Source: an uncultured Eubacteriales bacterium (GTDB taxonomy: Bacteria; Bacillota; Clostridia; Lachnospirales; Lachnospiraceae). From it: DNA of 43,665 bases. The stretch covers positions 1 to 43,665 of the forward strand of contig OMWY01000018.1 in NCBI GenBank assembly GCA_900314885.1, given 5' to 3'. Both the position numbers and the translations under genes were made by a program. The notes under the pieces were generated by a model, which did not search any database, was not told where the DNA came from, and saw only the letters and a program-made list of their open reading frames with translations. Below are positions 37,350 to 43,665 of this stretch, piece after piece; position 1 is the stretch's first letter; the number at the start of each line of letters is the position of its first letter.

Positions 37350-38741
37350 TTGGCATATATGACATATGATGTGGTTATAATCGGCGCCGGACCGGGAGGA
37401 ATCTTCACGGCATACGAGCTTGTGAAGAAGGCGCCGGGGCTAAAGATAGCGGTAATAGAAGAAGGCAACCCTCTCGAGAAGAGGAAATGTCCTATCTCCG
37501 AGGGAAAGGTAAGTCGGTGCGTTAACTGCAAGACATGCGCCATAATGAGCGGGTTTGGCGGAGCCGGAGCCTTTTCTGATGGAAAATACAATATAACTAA
37601 TGACTTCGGCGGCACCCTTTACGAGTACATAGGTAAACAGAAGGCTGTCGAGCTCATGCATTACGTCGATGATATAAATATGGCGTATGGCGGTGAGGGA
37701 ACCAAGATGTACTCTACAGCCGGAACGAGCATAAAGAAGCTCTGCATGCAGAACAAGCTCCAGCTCCTAGAGGCGTCGGTAAGGCACCTTGGGACCGACA
37801 AGAATTACGTCGTGCTTGGAAATATTTACGATGAATTAAAGGATTCGGTTGACTTTTATTTTAACACGGCAGCGGAGAAGCTAAATAAGGTCGGTGATGG
37901 CTTTACCGTAACGTTAAAGGACGGAAAGGATTTTCTCTGCAAAAAATGTGTCGTATCCGTTGGCCGTAGCGGAAGTAAGTGGATGCAGACTGTCTGCGAT
38001 AACATGGAAATCGGCACTAAGTCAAACCGTGTTGACATCGGTGTCAGGGTTGAGCTCCCGGCTGAGATATTTTCCGATCTGACGGACGAATTATACGAGA
38101 GCAAGATTGTTTATCGTACGGAGAAATTCGAAGACCGTGTCAGGACATTTTGCATGAATCCTCATGGAATTGTCGTAAATGAGAATACGCACGGTATAGT
38201 AACCGTGAATGGCCACAGCTTCGAGGACCCATCAATGAAGACTGAGAATACAAATTTCGCCCTCCTAGTATCGAAGCATTTCTCTGAGCCTTTCAAGGAC
38301 AGCAATGGCTATGGTGAGAGCATAGCGAGACTCTCTAATATGCTTGGCGGTGGTGTTATAGTGCAGCGCTTCGGCGATCTTGAGCGTGGACGAAGGAGTA
38401 ACGTGAAGCGTATAGAGGAGGGAACGGTAAGGCCGACTCTCGACGCGACACCGGGTGACCTTTCGCTGGTTCTTCCTAAGCGTATCATGGATGGTATTAT
38501 AGAAATGATTTACGCCCTCGACAGAATTGCTCCGGGAACCGCGAATGATGATACCCTATTATACGGTGTGGAAGTTAAGTTCTACAATATGGAAGTTGAG
38601 CTAGATAATAATCTTGAGACAAAATATAAGGGATTATATGTGATTGGCGATGGAAGCGGCGTTACACATTCACTTTCACACGCTTCAGCGAGCGGAATAT
38701 ATGTCGCTAGGCATATTATTGATGAGTTTAGTGCCAACTAA
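37350..38741 (+). CDS. FAD-dependent oxidoreductase (COG2509-like dehydrogenase)
   Basis: The 463-residue protein begins with a dinucleotide fold ([20 protein letters not shown]), then a cysteine-rich stretch CPISEGKVSRCVNCKTC and the loop SGFGGAGAFSDGKYN. The C-terminal FAD motif is GLYVIGDGSGVTHSLSHASA. This is the pattern of the uncharacterised FAD-dependent dehydrogenases found in anaerobes; the substrate is unknown. Start choice is open: TTG 37350 lies 4 bp after AGGAG, while ATG 37359 lies 13 bp after it; both keep the fold intact. TATAAT near 37309 may be its -10 box. Confidence 0.88.
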   Translation: MAYMTYDVVIIGAGPGGIFTAYELVKKAPGLKIAVIEEGNPLEKRKCPISEGKVSRCVNCKTCAIMSGFGGAGAFSDGKYNITNDFGGTLYEYIGKQKAVELMHYVDDINMAYGGEGTKMYSTAGTSIKKLCMQNKLQLLEASVRHLGTDKNYVVLGNIYDELKDSVDFYFNTAAEKLNKVGDGFTVTLKDGKDFLCKKCVVSVGRSGSKWMQTVCDNMEIGTKSNRVDIGVRVELPAEIFSDLTDELYESKIVYRTEKFEDRVRTFCMNPHGIVVNENTHGIVTVNGHSFEDPSMKTENTNFALLVSKHFSEPFKDSNGYGESIARLSNMLGGGVIVQRFGDLERGRRSNVKRIEEGTVRPTLDATPGDLSLVLPKRIMDGIIEMIYALDRIAPGTANDDTLLYGVEVKFYNMEVELDNNLETKYKGLYVIGDGSGVTHSLSHASASGIYVARHIIDEFSAN

Positions 38742-38799
38742 ACGTTGAATCGCCTCACAGCCAGAGTTGTACGTCCCTCATGATCATGGAGGATTTTTT

Positions 38800-40716
38800 A
38801 TGGGATGGAACAATGATTTTGATATAGGAGCTATTCTGATTATAGGACTTCTCGTATTATATTACCTGGTCCGTCAGATTATTCCGATAAAGCGTAATAA
38901 AATATTCCTGAATATGATGATAAATGTTCAGGTATTTGCCCTTTTTGATATATTGGGCTCGGCATCAATAAATTGGAATATACCGTTAATATTTAAATTT
39001 ACATTTAATATATTATATTATGCCTGCCTGGGGCTTGATACATTTTTATTTGGATATTTTTGCTACGCTCTTACCGATAAATACAGGGAACATGACAGCT
39101 CCCTGCTTCAGAAAATATATTTTGTTCCGTTAATAATTTATGAGCTGTGTGTATTTACGACGCCTTTTACCGGTCTGATATTCGATATCGATAATGAGGG
39201 ATTTACATATGGACCGGGAAGGATTATCGTATTTATTAACATCGTACTTTATCTTACAATCGGTGAAGGAATTATTGGCAAGTGGGGCAGGAGGTTTCGC
39301 AGGATGTACCGCTATGCCATAGCGGGCTATAGCATTTGCCTGATTATCGGAAACATTATGCAGATGTTCTTCATGCCGTATATAACTATGGTAGCAATCT
39401 CGGAGACGGTCGGCATATTAACGCTCTACCTGTCATTTGAAACGCCGGAGAACTTTATAGATAAAAAAGTCCTTCTCTATAATGACGAGGGCTATAATGA
39501 AATTTTGTTCGAATATATAAGGAGCGGCAAGAGATTTAAGCTGGTTGAAATGGGTATACATAATTTTTCGGCGATGGAAAATGTGTATGGCATTGATATC
39601 CGCGAACGGGCCCTCTTTGAGGTAGGTAAATATTTTAGGAATAAATATCCTAAGCACCTGATATTTTATGATGACGGCAGGTTTTATATGTTCTTTAATC
39701 CTGATGAGGATATGAAGACCATATATAAGGAGGCATGTGAACGCTTTAACGAGACATTTCACACCCCGGCATTGGGAGTTAAGGTATCGCCTTACTTCGC
39801 CTATCTGCCGGAAGGGTATTATTTTAACGACGAGAAAAGTCTTAGGACTACCATGGATAACGCCCTTTACAAGGCTAAGGATGGCGAGGACATGAGCGTC
39901 GTAATAATAAATGATGAAATTATCGCGGACGGAAAGCGTGATAAAAAAATTACGACAGCTCTTGAAAGAGCGCTTGATAATAATGAATTAAAGATATTTT
40001 ATCAGCCTATTTATGACACTAAGGAGAAGCGGATTACCTGCGCTGAGGCGCTAGTTCGTATAGATGATCCGGAGCTTGGACTTATTTTTCCGGATGATTT
40101 TATCTGGAGGGCTGAGCGAAACGGAAGTATACTTGAGCTTGGGCAGCAGGTGTTTGAAAAGACCTGCGAATTTATCAAGAACTATGATATAGGAAAATAC
40201 GGCATTCACTATATCGAGGTGAACCTCTCGCCAATTCAATGCATGAGGGCCCAGCTGGCTGATGAATTTGAGCAGATCGTAAAAAAGGCGGGCATTTCAC
40301 CGTCGATGATTAATCTTGAGGTAACTGAGACCGCTTCGAGTTCGAATATGCTAAAAAATAATATGCTCAAGCTATACACCTTTGGAATTAATTTTTCACT
40401 TGACGACTATGGAACGGGGTATTCTAACCTTGTGAATATTTTAAAGCTCCCTATTTCTATAGTTAAGATAGATAAGTCAATTACGTGGGATTATTTTCAA
40501 AAGGGAAATACATTACTTGCGAATGTTGTCAAAATGTTCCTCGAGCGTAAAATGGATATCGTGGTCGAGGGCGTGGAGACTGAGGAAATGGCAAGGAAGC
40601 TCTCTGAAATGGGAGTTCACTACGAGCAGGGCTATTATTTCAGTAAGCCCGTGCCGGAGGATATTTTTGTGAAATATCTGGAGGATCATATGGAAGAAGG
40701 AAGTTATAATATTTAG
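38800..40716 (+). CDS. Membrane-bound cyclic-di-GMP phosphodiesterase: degenerate GGDEF plus EAL
   Basis: The ATG at 38800 has GGAGG upstream and gives 638 residues; a TTG at 38767 would precede the ribosome binding site. Residues 1-215 form about six to seven membrane helices (IGAILIIGLLVLYYLVRQII first). About 225-385 is a GGDEF fold whose signature reads DDGRF (near 291-295), so it should not make c-di-GMP. The EAL domain (390-638) keeps AEALVR (Glu416), NLSPIQ, EVTET, DDYGTGYSNL, VKIDKS, VEGVETEE and QGYYFSKP, so it should hydrolyse c-di-GMP. The transporter gene starts one base after its stop. Confidence 0.92.
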   Translation: MGWNNDFDIGAILIIGLLVLYYLVRQIIPIKRNKIFLNMMINVQVFALFDILGSASINWNIPLIFKFTFNILYYACLGLDTFLFGYFCYALTDKYREHDSSLLQKIYFVPLIIYELCVFTTPFTGLIFDIDNEGFTYGPGRIIVFINIVLYLTIGEGIIGKWGRRFRRMYRYAIAGYSICLIIGNIMQMFFMPYITMVAISETVGILTLYLSFETPENFIDKKVLLYNDEGYNEILFEYIRSGKRFKLVEMGIHNFSAMENVYGIDIRERALFEVGKYFRNKYPKHLIFYDDGRFYMFFNPDEDMKTIYKEACERFNETFHTPALGVKVSPYFAYLPEGYYFNDEKSLRTTMDNALYKAKDGEDMSVVIINDEIIADGKRDKKITTALERALDNNELKIFYQPIYDTKEKRITCAEALVRIDDPELGLIFPDDFIWRAERNGSILELGQQVFEKTCEFIKNYDIGKYGIHYIEVNLSPIQCMRAQLADEFEQIVKKAGISPSMINLEVTETASSSNMLKNNMLKLYTFGINFSLDDYGTGYSNLVNILKLPISIVKIDKSITWDYFQKGNTLLANVVKMFLERKMDIVVEGVETEEMARKLSEMGVHYEQGYYFSKPVPEDIFVKYLEDHMEEGSYNI

Positions 40717-40717
40717 T

Positions 40718-41611
40718 ATGAACAGACAGTTAAAAGGAGCGGTGTTAACATTACTTGGGGGAATGTGCTGGGGCATGTCCGGGTCCATGGGACAGTATCT
40801 TTTTGATCATGAGAAGATGGATTCAAGATGGCTTGTGCCGATAAGGCTAGGCCTGGCGGGAATTATTCTGCTCGCCTACTGCTTTGCTAAGTCAGGGGTG
40901 AAGAAGTGCTTAGCTCCGTGGCGGCACAAGCTCGACAGGCGGGATTTACTGGTTTATGGCTTGCTTGGCGTGAGTCTGAGCCAGTTTACGTATTTTCTTA
41001 CGATACAGCTATCTACGGCGGCGGTCGGGACCATTTTACAGGACCTGTCGCCTGTTATGATACTTTTATACAGCTGCGTAAGAAAGAAGCGGGCGCCGAG
41101 ATTCAATGAAATAGCAGCTATAATTTTCGCTATAGGTGGAGTAGCGCTTCTTACGACACACGGAAATTTCGAGAACCTGTCAATCCCGGTGACCGCCTTA
41201 ATCACTGGTGTAATTTGCGCAGTATGTGTTTCGATTTATAATATTGTCCCCGAAAAATTAATGGAGCGTTATCCCGTATTATTAATGCAGGGGTGGGCTT
41301 TTGTTATGGGCTCTGCGGCGTTCTTTATTATATTTCATCCATGGACATATAATTACGTTCCGACAACCATGGGGTATATAGGAATTGCATTTGTGGTAGT
41401 AGTCGGAAATGTGATGGCCTTTCCGTTTTATATGGCGGGAGTAAAATGCATCGGTCCTGAAAAGGGAATATTATACGGATTTTCAGAGCCGGTAACTGCG
41501 GCGATAATATCCACAACCATGCTCGGTAGTGAGTTTACTCACTGGGATATGTTTGGATTTTTATCAATATTTATTATGTTAGTACTGATATCAGTAAAAA
41601 GAAAAAAGTAA
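40718..41611 (+). CDS. EamA/DMT-superfamily transporter
   Basis: The 297-residue protein has ten hydrophobic helices in two halves, the EamA duplication (LKGAVLTLLGGMCWGMSGSM near the start; VTALITGVICAVCVSIYNIV opening the second half). It ends with a basic SVKRKK. Drug/metabolite transporters export or import small molecules; the substrate is not evident. Its ATG is one base from the EAL stop and no strong ribosome binding site is seen, so translation is probably coupled. The arabinofuranosidase starts 13 bp later, which may hint at sugar or metabolite traffic. Confidence 0.9.
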   Translation: MNRQLKGAVLTLLGGMCWGMSGSMGQYLFDHEKMDSRWLVPIRLGLAGIILLAYCFAKSGVKKCLAPWRHKLDRRDLLVYGLLGVSLSQFTYFLTIQLSTAAVGTILQDLSPVMILLYSCVRKKRAPRFNEIAAIIFAIGGVALLTTHGNFENLSIPVTALITGVICAVCVSIYNIVPEKLMERYPVLLMQGWAFVMGSAAFFIIFHPWTYNYVPTTMGYIGIAFVVVVGNVMAFPFYMAGVKCIGPEKGILYGFSEPVTAAIISTTMLGSEFTHWDMFGFLSIFIMLVLISVKRKK

Positions 41612-41624
41612 AGGGTAAAGAAAA

Positions 41625-43487
41625 ATGGAAGAGCTTATGGGAGAAAGCGTAATATTACGCGACGGAGAACTGTTGAGGCGGAGCTTTGCGAACAGGAAGT
41701 ATTTAATGAGCCTTAAGGACGAGCATTTGCTTCGCAATTACGAGCTTGAGGCGGGAAGATTTACAAACAGGTGCATTGACACTGAGACCATGGGTGGCTG
41801 GGAATCAAGCACCTGCCAGCTTCGCGGGCATTTTTTAGGGCATTACCTGTCAGCGGCCGCTATGTATTATAATCAGACCGGTGATATAGAAATAAAGGCT
41901 AAGGCTGACGCAATCGTAGACGAATTAGGCCGATGCCAGGAGGACAATGGCGGCGAGTGGGCAGCGGGAATTCCTGAGAAATATCTCTACTGGATAGCCA
42001 AGGGCCGCCCTATCTGGGCTCCCCAGTACACAATTCATAAGACCTTTATGGGCCTTGTCGATATGTATAAATACGCCGGAAACAAAAGAGCAATCGAAAT
42101 AGCGGATAAATTCGCTGACTGGTTTTATGACTGGTCGGGAAAATATTCGCGTGAAAAATTCGATGATATATTGGACTATGAAACAAGCGGAATGCTTGAG
42201 GTCTGGGCGGATTTATATGATATTACAAAGAAGGATAAATATAAGACATTAATTGAGAGATATTACAGGAGCCGTCTTTTTGATGCTCTTTTAGCCGGTA
42301 AGGATGCTCTCACAAATATGCACGCGAATACGACGATTCCTGAAATTCTTGGCTGCGCGAGATGCTATGAGGTTCTGGGTGACGAGAAGTATCTTAATAT
42401 CGTTAAGGCATATTATAAGTGTGCGGTTACGGACAGAGGAACATTCGCGACGGGCGGGAGTACTCAGGGTGAAATATGGCAGCCTATGATGAAATTAAAG
42501 AACCGCCTGGGTGATAAAAATCAGGAATTATGTACCGTATATAATATGAGACGGCTTGCTGATTTCTTATTTTTGCAAACCCACGATCCGAAATATTTGC
42601 AGTACATGGAATATAATTTATATAACGGAATTATGGCCCAGAGTTATTATTTCGGAGTTGAAGCCTCAAGCGGAAATGAGGAAGAGAGACTTTATACCTA
42701 TTTTCTTCCTATGGCTGCGGGAAGCCGTAAGAACTGGGCCGGGCCTATGGATTCATTTTTCTGCTGTTGCGGTACTATGGTCCAGGCGAACGCAAGCTTT
42801 AATCATGGAATTTTCTATGAAGATGGAAAGAATATTTATATAGGTCAGTATATTAATTCAGACCTTGATTTTAATATTGACGGAAATTCCGTAAGGTTAT
42901 CCTTGTTTGAAGACTCAATGAACGGTCTCTTACAGGAGTCATCTGAGAATAACACCGCCCAGACAGTAAATGATATAGCGAGCGCTTACGCTAATCGACC
43001 GCCATTCAGAAAATATGTTGCGGTTATCCACGCAGAGGAAGGAAAGACGGTGGATATCTCACTCAATTTCCGCATACCTGAGTGGATAAACGGGAAGGCT
43101 GTGATTATGTATAACGATGAGAAAATTACCGAAACAGGTGATTCATCTTCGTTTGTAGCTATTAATAGAAAGTTTAAGGATGGCGACAGGGTTACTGCCT
43201 ATTTCCCTATAGGAATAAAGTTTATTCCTATGCCTGATGACCCATCTACCGGGGCATTCCGATTTGGACCTGAAGTCTTAGTCGGGCTTACTGATGATGA
43301 GCGTTTTATTCACACGGATAAGGATGACGAGCATTTATATGAGGAATTCGCTCCGATGGCTGAGCGCGAGTGGGGAACCTGGCTTCCATATTTCAGGACC
43401 CTCAATCAGGAACCGGGAATTAAATTCGTTCCTATTAATAAGGTCGGAGATGAGAAGTACCAGATGTATTTTAAGATAAAGAGATAA
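41625..43487 (+). CDS. GH127-type beta-L-arabinofuranosidase (DUF1680 family)
   Basis: The 620-residue protein has no signal peptide, so it should act inside the cell on imported arabino-oligosaccharides. It shows the alpha/alpha-barrel pattern (CQLRGHFLGHYLSAAAMYYN, YTIHKTFMGLVDMYKYAGNK). The zinc-cysteine site of GH127 can be recognised: Glu301 and Cys303 in QELCTVYN, and Cys380-Cys381 in FFCCCGT. The Glu-to-Cys spacing of 79 equals that of HypBA1 (Glu338, Cys417), with Cys380 as the expected nucleophile. GH146 is the nearest alternative. A plant-fibre habitat is suggested. It closes the EAL-EamA unit. Confidence 0.9.
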   Translation: MEELMGESVILRDGELLRRSFANRKYLMSLKDEHLLRNYELEAGRFTNRCIDTETMGGWESSTCQLRGHFLGHYLSAAAMYYNQTGDIEIKAKADAIVDELGRCQEDNGGEWAAGIPEKYLYWIAKGRPIWAPQYTIHKTFMGLVDMYKYAGNKRAIEIADKFADWFYDWSGKYSREKFDDILDYETSGMLEVWADLYDITKKDKYKTLIERYYRSRLFDALLAGKDALTNMHANTTIPEILGCARCYEVLGDEKYLNIVKAYYKCAVTDRGTFATGGSTQGEIWQPMMKLKNRLGDKNQELCTVYNMRRLADFLFLQTHDPKYLQYMEYNLYNGIMAQSYYFGVEASSGNEEERLYTYFLPMAAGSRKNWAGPMDSFFCCCGTMVQANASFNHGIFYEDGKNIYIGQYINSDLDFNIDGNSVRLSLFEDSMNGLLQESSENNTAQTVNDIASAYANRPPFRKYVAVIHAEEGKTVDISLNFRIPEWINGKAVIMYNDEKITETGDSSSFVAINRKFKDGDRVTAYFPIGIKFIPMPDDPSTGAFRFGPEVLVGLTDDERFIHTDKDDEHLYEEFAPMAEREWGTWLPYFRTLNQEPGIKFVPINKVGDEKYQMYFKIKR

Positions 43488-43498
43488 TATTATTCACG

Positions 43499-43533
43499 GA
43501 AAAGACGGGCAGAAATTTATACCTGTCTTTTTG
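43499..43533 (+). terminator. Terminator after the arabinofuranosidase gene
   Basis: AAAAGACGGG and CCTGTCTTTTT pair around CAGAAATTTATA and lead into T-rich DNA. After it, 43534-43665 shows no gene; a small CTGAG/CTCAG inverted repeat lies near 43640-43655, cut close to the window edge. Confidence 0.75.
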
Positions 43534-43665
43534 ATTTTGCAAGTGAGAGGTGAGCAAAACTAAAATAGTTACAGTTCACACCCTACCACATCTTTGTGAA
43601 AAGTGCTGAATTTTAAATTTTATCTTTGTGGATTGCCTGAGACAATGCCTCAGAATCAGTTGATA

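Overview
The window spans a bacterial chromosomal replication origin. The gene order (gyrA, gyrB, recF, yaaA, dnaN, dnaA on the minus strand; rpmH, rnpA, yidD, yidC, khpB, mnmE, mnmG, rsmG, then parA, parB on the plus strand), the low-to-moderate GC, the DUF4446 gene after parB and the DnaA-trio type of origin all point to a Bacillota/Clostridia chromosome. I infer a Lachnospiraceae member, perhaps rumen or gut Butyrivibrio-like. That family call is inference; no 16S gene lies in the window.

Layout. 1-174: palindromic intergenic DNA. 175-8661: the replication block dnaA-dnaN-yaaA-recF-gyrB-gyrA, transcribed leftward. 7083-7136 and 8794-8998: the two halves of a bipartite oriC flanking dnaA, with a textbook basal unwinding module (DnaA box, short spacer, CTA trios, AT-rich DNA) between dnaA and dnaN and a cluster of at least seven DnaA boxes or near-boxes between dnaA and rpmH. 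9219-16460: the rightward translation, membrane-insertion and tRNA-modification block rpmH to rsmG. 16511-21257: an accessory insert between rsmG and parA, with a TetR repressor, a tiny membrane protein, two membrane-anchored alpha/beta hydrolases, a DUF234-type ATPase and a VOC protein. 21378-25101: three perfect parS sites, parA, parB, DUF4446 and folC. 25070-30649: a regulator with two XRE HTH domains and helical repeats, followed by a heterodimeric ABC exporter whose first subunit carries about 80 extra residues in its nucleotide-binding domain. 30724-37233: a decay zone with a TetR gene and its two matching operators, at least four collapsed ABC transporter relics, a broken C-type-lectin/Fn3 surface protein, and one intact AAA/PD-(D/E)XK protein. 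37350-43487: an FAD-dependent oxidoreductase, then a tight run of an EAL phosphodiesterase with degenerate GGDEF, an EamA transporter and a GH127-type beta-L-arabinofuranosidase.

How it fits together. Except for one TetR gene at 16511-17038 (and a doubtful relic and mini-ORF) every gene is co-oriented with replication away from oriC. Core genes supply initiation (DnaA, DnaN, RecF, gyrase), segregation (ParAB with parS) and ribosome/tRNA/membrane biogenesis. The accessory genes look like regulator-plus-effector cassettes, each with a visible inverted-repeat operator. The most promising less-described unit is the tandem HTH-helical-repeat regulator with the insertion-bearing ABC exporter pair and the 53-bp inverted repeat between them. 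All functional statements come from motif reading only; no database search was run.
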